Origin: Nocardia miyunensis NBRC 108239 | GTDB taxonomy: Bacteria > Actinomycetota > Actinomycetes > Mycobacteriales > Mycobacteriaceae | Direction: 5' to 3' | NCBI RefSeq assembly: GCF_001613065.1 | Contig: NZ_BDBQ01000116.1 | Coordinates: 1 to 42,312, forward strand | Length of the DNA: 42,312 bases | Made by a program: the position numbers and the translations under genes | In this document: in pieces, positions 33,651 through 40,278 of the stretch | Position numbering within the stretch: the first letter of the stretch is position 1 | Layout: the number at the start of each line of letters is the position of its first letter | Notes under the pieces: model-generated | Seen by the model: the letters and a program-made list of their open reading frames with translations, nothing else | Database searches by the model: none | What the model was told of the DNA's origin: nothing

Positions 33651-33793
33651 CCCGTGCCCGGTGCGCAGGCAACGGATACTTCGACTACGGATCGGCAGGT
33701 TGTGGGTTCGAATCCCACCCGGGCCATTTCGGCCCGGTAGCTCAATGGATAGAGCAGCTCAGGTGCCGTCGCCGACTCGATCTCGGGCACTGG
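33651..33793 (+). ncRNA. Y RNA-like noncoding RNA with tRNA(Arg)-mimic module
   Basis: Outer stem: GTGCCCG (33654-33660) pairs with CGGGCAC (33784-33790), extended by two G-C pairs across one mismatch to 33651 and 33793. Inside is a tRNA-like module in permuted order. It comprises a T-arm GTGGG-TTCGAAT-CCCAC (33702-33718), acceptor strand CCGGGCC (33719-33725), closing loop ATTTC, the other acceptor strand GGCCCGG (33731-33737), TA as U8-A9, and a D-arm GCTC-AATGGATA-GAGC (33740-33755). TCGGC (33692-33696) can pair with GCCGA (33771-33775), or CGGCA with TGCCG (33764-33768), joining the module to the stem. The 33685-33691 segment CTACGGA still looks like an ACG anticodon loop. Bacterial Y RNAs bound by Rsr/Ro60 are known to have this plan, and an rsr gene lies 417 bp downstream. 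Confidence 0.8.
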
Positions 33794-33800
33794 TCGACGA

Positions 33801-33837
33801 CCGCATTCGATTCGGATGCGGCCAATCGGATGCGGCC
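33801..33837 (+). terminator. Hairpin and 12-bp direct repeat after the Y RNA-like gene
   Basis: CCGCAT (33801-33806) pairs with ATGCGG (33816-33821), possibly terminating the RNA about 30 nt past its stem. TCGGATGCGGCC occurs twice (33812-33823 and 33826-33837), so the first stem has an alternative right arm. There is no U tract. Confidence 0.4.
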
Positions 33838-34209
33838 GTTCGATTCCCCTTGTGCCACAGTGCCGTCAGCCACGCACCCGAGCACGGAGGCCTCGGAAAA
33901 TAGGATGCGACGCACCGGTCGCGACCACTACCCTGTTGATCACGCCCGATGCGCGGGAAACGATTGGTTCCCAGTGGGAGCACAGGCACGATCGGCCTCC
34001 GGAACGTCGACATCCGACGCGGCCGATGGCGCCGATCCGTCGCCGAATTGTTCTCGGGCGCAATGTTTCGCACCTCCCGGTGCGACGCCCACGGCCACTC
34101 TCCAGCAGTTCGGAGAATCCGCGGGTCACGATGACCTCGGGAGACCCGCACACGCGTCGACCGCCCCGGCGGCGATCCGGTCTCCCGCGTACGACACGGG
34201 GGGCATACC
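33838..34209. other. Gap between the Y RNA-like gene and rsr
   Basis: About 370 bp with no gene that I support. A long plus-strand frame crosses the RNA and this gap, but it translates the tRNA-like sequence and is artefactual. This region probably carries the rsr promoter, which I could not pin down. Confidence 0.4.
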
Positions 34210-35790
34210 GTGAGCAAGTTCGACACTTCACACATGCGAACCGGCGCGACGTCGGCGGTGCGGACCGCGCGGACGGCGTCGGGACGCACCTACGCGGGCG
34301 CGCCGGGGTACGAGCGCACCCCGAAGAGTGCGCTGTTCCTGCTCGCGGTGTCGAATATGGTGGGCGAGAACACCTTCTACGAATCCGGCCACGCGCGCGA
34401 CAGCCGCTACGCCGCCCTGATCCGGGAGAACACCCTCGCCGATCCGGAATGGACCGCGCGTTTCCTGCGTTGGCTGCGCACATCGGCGAACCTGCGCAGC
34501 GCCGCGCTCGTGGGCGCGGCGGAGTTCGCTCGGGCGCGACTGGCCGCCGGTGAGCCCGGAATGTCCCGTCAGGCAATCGATTCCGTGCTACAGCGGGCGG
34601 ACGAGCCGGGCGAGCTGCTGGCATACTGGCTCAGCTCGTACGGGCGGGCACTACCCAAGCCGGTCAAGCGCGGTGTCGCCGACGCGGTGCGCCGCCTCTA
34701 CGACGAACGCGCACTCCTGAAGTGGGACTCGGCCGCGAACGCCGTGCGTTTCGGCGACGTCCTGGATCTGGCGCATCCCGCGCCCGCGGACGACAAGCCT
34801 TGGCAGAGTGAGCTTTTCGCGCACGCCCTGGACCGCCGCCACAGCCGGAACGCCGCGATCCCGGACGGGCTGCGCATCATTCGCGCCCGCGCGGAACTGC
34901 TCGCGCTGCCGTCCGGCCCGCGACGTCGTGCGCTGTTCGACGATGCCGAGACCGCCCGCACGACGTTGCGTGCGGCGGGCATGACCTGGGAATCGGTGGC
35001 CGGTTGGCTACAGGGTCCACTCGACGCCCGGGTATGGGAAGCGCTGATCCCGTCGATGGGTTACGCCGCGCTGCTACGCAACCTGCGCAATTTCGATCAG
35101 GCCGAGGTGTCCGACGAGGTCGCCGCGCAGGTGGCCGCCCGACTCGCCGATCCCGAGCAGGTGTCCCGATCCCGGCAGCTGCCGATGCGATTCCTGTCCG
35201 CGTACCGGGCCGCACCATCGCTGCGCTGGGGCCGGGCACTCGAGCCGGCGCTGGGACGCTCGCTGTCCTCGGTTCCGGCCCTGCGTGGTCGCACCCTGGT
35301 CCTGGTGGACACGTCCGCCTCGATGAATTCCGTGTTCTCCCGAGACGGCCGGCTGCGTCGCTGGGACGCGGCCGTGGTCTTCGGGATCGCGCTGGCGAGC
35401 CGATGCGAGCACGCCGATCTGGTGTCGTTCTCGATATCCAGCCTGGTCTTCGACCTGCGGCCCGGCGAGGCCCTGCTGCGGGCGGCCGAACGGTGGCAGG
35501 CCGACGGCTATTTCATCGGCGCGGGTACGGACACCGCACGGGCGGTGCGCACCCACTTCGACGGGCACGATCGTGTGGTGATTCTCACCGACGAGCAGGC
35601 CGAGGGGCAGGACGTCGACCGGGCGCTGCCCGCCGCGGTTCCGCTGTACACCTGGAATCTCGCGGGTTATCGCCTGGGTCATGCGCCCAGCGGTTCGCAC
35701 CATCGCCACACCTTCGGCGGCCTGAGCGACGCGGCATTCACCGCGATCGGTCTGTTGGAGGAAGGCAACCGGGCGAACTGGCCGTTCTGA
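34210..35790 (+). CDS. rsr: Ro60/Rsr RNA-binding protein (TROVE and vWA domains)
   Basis: The 526-residue protein is a bacterial Ro60 orthologue. The TROVE domain (about 20-350, HEAT-like helices forming a ring) includes GYERTPKSALFLLAVSNMVGENTFYESG and EWTARFLRWLRTSANLRSAALVGAAEFA, in consecutive blocks. The vWA domain (about 360-526) has a complete metal site: DTSASM (DxSxS), the Thr in GAGTDTARAV and the Asp in VILTDEQAEG. Ro60 binds misfolded RNA ends in the ring and Y RNA on its outer face. In Deinococcus and Salmonella it partners with PNPase. GTG 34210 has GGGGGG six bases upstream. No rtcB/rtcA gene adjoins it here, unlike in many bacteria. Confidence 0.92.
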   Translation: MSKFDTSHMRTGATSAVRTARTASGRTYAGAPGYERTPKSALFLLAVSNMVGENTFYESGHARDSRYAALIRENTLADPEWTARFLRWLRTSANLRSAALVGAAEFARARLAAGEPGMSRQAIDSVLQRADEPGELLAYWLSSYGRALPKPVKRGVADAVRRLYDERALLKWDSAANAVRFGDVLDLAHPAPADDKPWQSELFAHALDRRHSRNAAIPDGLRIIRARAELLALPSGPRRRALFDDAETARTTLRAAGMTWESVAGWLQGPLDARVWEALIPSMGYAALLRNLRNFDQAEVSDEVAAQVAARLADPEQVSRSRQLPMRFLSAYRAAPSLRWGRALEPALGRSLSSVPALRGRTLVLVDTSASMNSVFSRDGRLRRWDAAVVFGIALASRCEHADLVSFSISSLVFDLRPGEALLRAAERWQADGYFIGAGTDTARAVRTHFDGHDRVVILTDEQAEGQDVDRALPAAVPLYTWNLAGYRLGHAPSGSHHRHTFGGLSDAAFTAIGLLEEGNRANWPF

Positions 35791-35868
35791 CCAGCGCCGC
35801 AATCGAATTCGCCCCCGCTCCGGATTTCCGGGGCGAGGGCGAATCATCTGCGTCGCGCGTCGGGGCGC

Positions 35869-36177
35869 TCAGGACTCTCGAGGTGGCTTCGACTCCGAAG
35901 CCCCCGATTCGGCGCCGTCGGACTCCTGATCCTCGGCCTTGTCCTCGACCTCGGTCGCACCCGGATCCGTGCCGTCGTCGGCGGCCTGATCGGGTTCGGG
36001 ATGCTCGGGCGAGAAGTCCGCGGGCAGACCCTTGATGTGCTTGTTCATCGAACGGATCAACAGCACGGTCCCGGCCAGCAGGATCAGGACGATGACCAGA
36101 CCCAGCGGAGACGCCTTGCCGAACTCCGGTCCGGTCGGATTGGTGGTGGTGTTCTGAGCCAGGACAGTGAGAATCAT
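35869..36177 (-). CDS. Small single-pass membrane protein coupled to mca (Rv1083-like)
   Basis: A 102-residue protein with a short exported or luminal start (MILTVLAQNTTTNPTGPEFG), one membrane helix (PLGLVIVLILLAGTVLLIRSM) and an acidic cytosolic tail (PEHPEPDQAADDGTDP onwards). Its ATG overlaps the mca stop codon in an ATGA arrangement, so translation is coupled. It matches the position and type of Rv1083 in M. tuberculosis. The function is unknown; the strict coupling suggests a link to mycothiol-conjugate processing or export. Confidence 0.85.
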   Translation of the reverse strand: MILTVLAQNTTTNPTGPEFGKASPLGLVIVLILLAGTVLLIRSMNKHIKGLPADFSPEHPEPDQAADDGTDPGATEVEDKAEDQESDGAESGASESKPPRES

Positions 36178-37073
36178 CGGTCCGCGACCTCGATCTGCGG
36201 ATCTTCGATACCGGCGAACAGATCGGTCTCCGGGATCTCCGTGCGCACCCGGGTCCTGGCGAGTTCGAATTCCTCGGTGGGCCACAGCCGCTGCTGCATC
36301 TCCATCGGAATCGCGAAGAACGCGCCGTTCGGATCGATCTGGGTGGCGTGCGCGCGCAACGCCTCATCACGCTGCGGGAAATATTTGGAGCATTCGATCT
36401 GCGTGGTCACCCGGCCCATGATGTCGCCGCGTTCCTCGGCCCGCTTGCGGAATCCGTCCAGCCACTCCTGCATCGGGAACGGCTCGCCGATGCGCTCGAA
36501 CTCCTGCGCGAAGATCTCCATCCGCGAAATGCTGAATCCGTGGTCGTAGTAGAGCTTGAGCGGCGTCCACGGCTCGCCCGCGTCGGGGAATTTCTCCGGA
36601 TCGCCCGCGGTTTCGTATGCGGCCATGGACACCTTGTGGCACATGATGTGATCCGGGTGCGGATAGCCGCCGTTCTCGTCGTACGTGGTGATCACGTGCG
36701 GTTTGAATTCGCGCACCACGCGCACCAGCGCCTCGGTGGACTCCTCCAGCGGGACCAGCGCGAAGGACCCCTCCGGCAGCGGCGGCAGCGGATCACCCTC
36801 GGGCAATCCGGAATCGACGAATCCGAGCCACTGCTGGCGGACGCCGAGCGCCTTGGCGGCCTCGGCCATCTCCTCGCGCCGCACCTCCTCGATGCGATCC
36901 AGGACGCCCGCGGTGTCCATCGCCGGATTGAGGATCGACCCGCGCTCGCCGCCGGTGAGGGTGACAACCAGAACGTCGTTGCCCTCGGCGGCGTACTTCG
37001 CGGTCGTCGCCGCGCCCTTGCTGGACTCGTCGTCGGGATGAGCGTGCACCGCCATGAGACGCAGACCGGTCAC
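36174..37073 (-). CDS. mca: Mycothiol S-conjugate amidase
   Basis: Mca cleaves mycothiol adducts of electrophiles and drugs, releasing a mercapturic acid for export and the GlcN-Ins part for mycothiol resynthesis. The 299-residue protein has the LmbE-fold zinc motif AHPDDE (about residues 10-16) and the later zinc His in GGYPHPDHIMCHK, plus GGERGSILNPAMDTAG typical of Mca/MshB. The length and the C-terminal part (HATQIDPNGAFFAIPMEMQQ) fit Mca rather than the MshB deacetylase. Its upstream gap contains the divergent start of DUF4307. Confidence 0.95.
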   Translation of the reverse strand: MTGLRLMAVHAHPDDESSKGAATTAKYAAEGNDVLVVTLTGGERGSILNPAMDTAGVLDRIEEVRREEMAEAAKALGVRQQWLGFVDSGLPEGDPLPPLPEGSFALVPLEESTEALVRVVREFKPHVITTYDENGGYPHPDHIMCHKVSMAAYETAGDPEKFPDAGEPWTPLKLYYDHGFSISRMEIFAQEFERIGEPFPMQEWLDGFRKRAEERGDIMGRVTTQIECSKYFPQRDEALRAHATQIDPNGAFFAIPMEMQQRLWPTEEFELARTRVRTEIPETDLFAGIEDPQIEVADR

Positions 37074-37260
37074 GACTCCACCATCTCGCTCACGCCGGGC
37101 TCACCTCGTTGCTCACCGTCTCCACCTCATCGCTCTCCGCCGCCATCCGGGCAGGGGGGTGTCGGATCTGTCTCCCTATAGTTCCATCCGACCCTCTTTT
37201 GTTCCGAGCTACCCCCTGCAAAGGTGAGGTACGCCGATTACCTGCGGGAGCGAGCAAATC

Positions 37261-37941
37261 ATGAGCGAGCGCGGTGAGCGCCCGACGAGCGCGGACGAGC
37301 CGGAGCCGAACGCCGCCCAGGCCGGGACCGAGGAGACCGTGCGCCCCGAATCCGGGGCCGACGACCGATCGAGTACCGCCGAACAGGCCGGGGCCGCCGC
37401 GGAGAACGGCACCGCCGAACGCCCGGTCCCGGCCGAAACATCCGGTCCCACTGAACAATCGGGCACGGTCGAAGCACCCGAACAGTCGGGTGTCGCCGAC
37501 CGTTCCGGCGCGACCGGACGGCCCGGGTCGGGGTCGGTCGGCGATCGTTACGGCAGAGCGCCGAGAAGCAGCCGACGCTGGGTGCTTCCGGTACTGAGCG
37601 TCGGGGTGGTCGTCCTGGGCCTGATCATCGCGTACATCGGCTACAAGCAGTTCGGGCCGAAAGATATCGATCCGGAACAGCTCGGGTATACGGTTATCAA
37701 CGATTCGACCATCGAGGCGCATTTCAAGGTGACCCGGACTCATCCCGAACAGGCCACGGTGTGCTTCGTGCGGGCGATGGACTCCAACGGCAGCGAGGTC
37801 GGGCGGCGCGAGGTGCTGATCACGCCCTCGAGCAGCGGCACGGTCGAATTGAAGACCATCGTGCGGAGCGTGGCACGACCGGCCGCAACCGATATTTACG
37901 GCTGCGGCGGAAAAGTTCCCGCCTATCTGCGCGCCGGATGA
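37261..37941 (+). CDS. DUF4307 membrane protein with long disordered N-terminus
   Basis: A 226-residue protein. Residues 1-100 are low complexity, rich in Glu, Ala, Pro, Ser and Thr. A single membrane helix follows (WVLPVLSVGVVVLGLIIAYIGY), then a DUF4307 beta domain (LGYTVINDSTIEAHFKVTR, ATVCFVRAMDSNGSEVGRREVLI, DIYGCGGKVPAYLR) with two cysteines. The M. tuberculosis counterpart, Rv1081c, is shorter, so the acidic N-terminal extension is notable. GGGAGCGAG precedes the ATG. Divergent from mca; function unknown. Confidence 0.88.
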   Translation: MSERGERPTSADEPEPNAAQAGTEETVRPESGADDRSSTAEQAGAAAENGTAERPVPAETSGPTEQSGTVEAPEQSGVADRSGATGRPGSGSVGDRYGRAPRSSRRWVLPVLSVGVVVLGLIIAYIGYKQFGPKDIDPEQLGYTVINDSTIEAHFKVTRTHPEQATVCFVRAMDSNGSEVGRREVLITPSSSGTVELKTIVRSVARPAATDIYGCGGKVPAYLRAG

Positions 37942-38012
37942 GGCTATGACCGGGCGATCCAGGCGAAACGCCTCGCGATCATCGCTCCGACCTGCATCTT
38001 TGTAAATCGTGC

Positions 38013-38018
38013 TAAAAT
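38013..38018 (+). promoter_or_regulatory. Candidate -10 element of greA
   Basis: TAAAAT in a locally AT-rich stretch. A start 7 nt downstream (near 38025) would place the hairpin 38027-38054 at the very 5' end of the greA transcript. Confidence 0.45.
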
Positions 38019-38026
38019 GATGCGAT

Positions 38027-38231
38027 ACACGGTTCCGAACGCTCGGAGCCGTGTTTGCTGCATTGGCGGCCAGCGCTATCGGTTCCTCGGCACACAATGC
38101 CACACGGGAACGGGGCCTGTCGGGGTTCGACGATATCCCCCCAGGGATCGCTCTAGCCGTCGTCTGTTGCTGTGCGCGCCCACGTGGGGTGCGCGTGGTT
38201 GCGGGTATTTGGGAATCCCGGTTCGCCGGGA
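38027..38231 (+). promoter_or_regulatory. Structured greA leader with three hairpins
   Basis: The 230-nt region before greA contains several stems. Stem 1: ACACGGTTCCGA (38027-38038) pairs with TCGGAGCCGTGT (38043-38054), 12 bp with one G-U and a 4-nt loop. Stem 2: around the palindrome CCCACGTGGG (38179-38188), flanked by GCGCG/GTGCGC. Stem 3: TCCCGG-TTCG-CCGGGA (38216-38231), ten bases before the ribosome binding site AGGGAG. Such a layout suggests attenuation, an sRNA released from the leader, or translational control. E. coli greA is also preceded by a leader RNA, but no homology is claimed. Confidence 0.55.
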
Positions 38232-38254
38232 ACAACTACTAGGGAGTGATCGAG

Positions 38255-38749
38255 ATGACTGAGACGCAAGTGACCTGGCTCACACCGGAGTCGCATGAGA
38301 GGCTCAAGGGCGAACTCGACGCGCTCATTGCCAATCGTCCGGTCATCGCGGCCGAAATCAACGAGCGACGCGAGGAGGGCGACCTCAAGGAGAACGGCGG
38401 TTACCACGCGGCGCGCGAGGAGCAGGGCCAGCAGGAGGCCCGCATCCGCCAGCTGCAGGAGCTGCTGAACAACGCCAAGGTCGGCGTCGCCCCCACCAAG
38501 TCGGGCGTCGCGCTGCCGGGTTCGGTCGTCAAGGTCTACTACGACGGCGACGAGACCGATACCGAAACCTTCCTGATCGCGACCCGCGAGGAGGGCCTGG
38601 GCGGGTCGAACCTCGAGACCTACTCGCCGAACTCACCGCTGGGCGGCGCGCTCATCAACGCCAAGGTCGGCGAGACCCGCGAGTACACGCTGCCCAACGG
38701 CAACATCATGAAGGTGACCCTGGTCAGCGCGGAGCCGTACCACAGCTGA
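38255..38749 (+). CDS. greA: Transcription elongation factor GreA
   Basis: GreA rescues backtracked RNA polymerase by stimulating transcript cleavage. The 164-residue protein is nearly collinear with M. tuberculosis GreA: an N-terminal coiled coil with the acidic tip INERREEGDLKENGGYHAAREEQG, and a C-terminal FKBP-like domain with VKVYYDGDETDTETFLI, YSPNSPLGGALINAKVGE and VSAEPYHS. ATG 38255 is preceded by AGGGAG at the right distance; a GTG three codons upstream overlaps that site and is less likely. It ends before a very strong terminator. Confidence 0.97.
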   Translation: MTETQVTWLTPESHERLKGELDALIANRPVIAAEINERREEGDLKENGGYHAAREEQGQQEARIRQLQELLNNAKVGVAPTKSGVALPGSVVKVYYDGDETDTETFLIATREEGLGGSNLETYSPNSPLGGALINAKVGETREYTLPNGNIMKVTLVSAEPYHS

Positions 38750-38802
38750 GCCCCGGTCGGCTCGCAGCAGGCCGACCGATCCGCTGATCGGACCGAAATA
38801 CG

Positions 38803-38844
38803 ACACAGTGGCCGCACCTACTCCGGGTGCGGCCACTGTGTTTT
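38803..38844 (+). terminator. Strong intrinsic terminator of greA
   Basis: A 16-bp perfect stem, ACACAGTGGCCGCACC (38803-38818) with GGTGCGGCCACTGTGT (38826-38841), 7-nt loop, followed by TTT. It is the best terminator in the window, 54 bp past the greA stop. Confidence 0.92.
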
Positions 38845-39044
38845 CTGCCGTTGTCTTACCGCCTCACTGTCAGATCGAAGACACACCCTCACCTCGTTCC
38901 ACCAACCCCGGACAACGCCGACCTGTTCGCGGTCCGTCCCGTCGCTCGGACGCGTGGCGGGTGCGAGGAACGAGTGCCCGACACGGGGCCGAGCGACGGC
39001 ACTCAGGGGGCCGCGAACCGCCGGAGCGAAGCGGAGGCAGAAAA

Positions 39045-40190
39045 TTACAGCAGCGCGTTTTCTATGTCGGCTAGTAGGTCGCTGATGTCTTCGATGCCCA
39101 CCGACAGTCGGACCAGGTCCTCGGGCACCTCGAGCGCCGAGCCCGCGGTGGAGGCGTGCGTCATCGCGCCCGGATGCTCGATCAGCGATTCCACTCCGCC
39201 CAGCGATTCGGCGAGGGTGAACAGCTTCGTGCTCGAGCAGAACTTCAGCGCCGCGTCGCGACCGCCCCGCAACCGCACCGAGATCATCCCGCCGAAACGA
39301 CGCATCTGCTTCTGCGCCACCGCGTTTCCGGGATGCTGCGGCAGACCCGGGTAAATCACCTCGGCGACGGCCGGATGCCCGGACAGGAATTCGGCGATCG
39401 TCTCAGCGTTGTCGCAGTGCCGATCCATGCGCACCGCAAGGGTTTTGATGCCGCGCAGGGTCAGGAACGCATCGGTCGGGCCGGGCACCGCGCCCGCGCC
39501 GTTCTGCAGGAAGGCGAAGGCGGCGTCGAGTTCGGGATCGTCGGTGATCAGCGCCCCGCCGACCACATCGGAGTGTCCGCCAAGGTATTTCGTGGTCGAG
39601 TGGATCACGATGTCCGCGCCCAGCAGCAGCGGCTGCTGCAGGTAGGGCGAGGCGAAGGTGTTGTCCACCACCAGTTTCGCGCCACCGGCGTGCGCGACGT
39701 CGGCCAGCGCCGGAATATCGCCGACGTTCAGCAGCGGATTGGTCGGCGTCTCCACCCACACCAGTTTGGTGTTGGAGCGCAACGCGTTACGCACCGCGTC
39801 GGGATCGGAGACCGGCGCGACCGAGTACTCGATACCCCACTGGGTGAACACCTTGTCGATCAACCGGAACGTGCCGCCGTACGCGTCGTCGGGGATCACC
39901 AGATGATCGCCGGGCCGCAGTGTGGCCCGCAGCGCACAGTCGGTGGCCGCCATCCCGGAGGAGAAGGCCCGGCCGTGCCGCCCCGACTCGAGCGCGGCCA
40001 GATTGGCTTCCAGCGCGGTGCGAGTGGGATTGCCGGTGCGGGCGTACTCGAAGCCCCCACGCAGTCCGCCGACGCCGTCCTGGGCGAAGGTGGAACTGGC
40101 GTAGATCGGCACGTTCACCGCGCCGGTCTGCGGATCGGGATCGAATCCGGCGTGCACGGCGCGTGTGGAGAACCCCAGCTGATCGGTCAT
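39045..40190 (-). CDS. metB: Cystathionine gamma-synthase
   Basis: MetB condenses an O-acylated homoserine with cysteine to cystathionine in transsulfuration. The 381-residue PLP enzyme has the lysine segment HSTTKYLGGHSDVVGG, the cofactor-binding SSGMAATDCALRATLRPGDH, YARTGNPTRTALEANLAALE and the C-terminal RLSVGIEDISDLLADIENAL. Close relatives include cystathionine gamma-lyase, so substrate preference cannot be fixed; synteny with Rv1079 supports MetB. TAGGCT lies 7 nt before the ATG. It is divergent from the acyl-CoA dehydrogenase. Confidence 0.92.
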   Translation of the reverse strand: MTDQLGFSTRAVHAGFDPDPQTGAVNVPIYASSTFAQDGVGGLRGGFEYARTGNPTRTALEANLAALESGRHGRAFSSGMAATDCALRATLRPGDHLVIPDDAYGGTFRLIDKVFTQWGIEYSVAPVSDPDAVRNALRSNTKLVWVETPTNPLLNVGDIPALADVAHAGGAKLVVDNTFASPYLQQPLLLGADIVIHSTTKYLGGHSDVVGGALITDDPELDAAFAFLQNGAGAVPGPTDAFLTLRGIKTLAVRMDRHCDNAETIAEFLSGHPAVAEVIYPGLPQHPGNAVAQKQMRRFGGMISVRLRGGRDAALKFCSSTKLFTLAESLGGVESLIEHPGAMTHASTAGSALEVPEDLVRLSVGIEDISDLLADIENALL

Positions 40191-40197
40191 GTCGACC

Positions 40198-40203
40198 AGC
40201 CTA
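40198..40203 (-). promoter_or_regulatory. Candidate -10 element of metB
   Basis: TAGGCT on the minus strand, 7 nt before ATG 40190. Confidence 0.5.
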
Positions 40204-40266
40204 AATCCGTGCGCAACCTCTCCTCACCACGGGCTGGGTGTCATTGTTACCAACGTCTCTCCGCCA

Positions 40267-40272
40267 TAGGGT
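40267..40272 (+). promoter_or_regulatory. Candidate -10 element of the acyl-CoA dehydrogenase gene
   Basis: TAGGGT lies exactly 6 nt before ATG 40279. Confidence 0.5.
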
Positions 40273-40278
40273 GAGCGC

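Noticed and set aside
33655..33726. A complete tRNA(Arg) gene
   Set aside because: The T-arm and 3' acceptor strand are perfect, but the sequence upstream gives only a six-pair acceptor match, no D-stem, and a weak anticodon stem. The partner 5' half lies downstream instead.
33680..33756. Attachment site left by an integrative element in a tRNA gene
   Set aside because: Integration leaves a 5' half before a 3' half with element genes between. Here the order is reversed with only five bases between, and no integrase or phage genes are present.
33654..33790. A true circularly permuted tRNA gene or permuted intron
   Set aside because: The order of halves fits, but 14 extra bases separate the D-arm from the anticodon-stem-like GCCGA. 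No intron core is visible, bacteria lack the splicing endonuclease used for such genes, and an adjacent rsr gene offers a simpler Y RNA explanation.
33401..34213. Long plus-strand reading frame across the RNA locus
   Set aside because: Its translation includes residues typical of translated tRNA (PVAQWIEQL), it overlaps the RNA-like gene and the small Cys/His protein in another frame, and it has no start signal.
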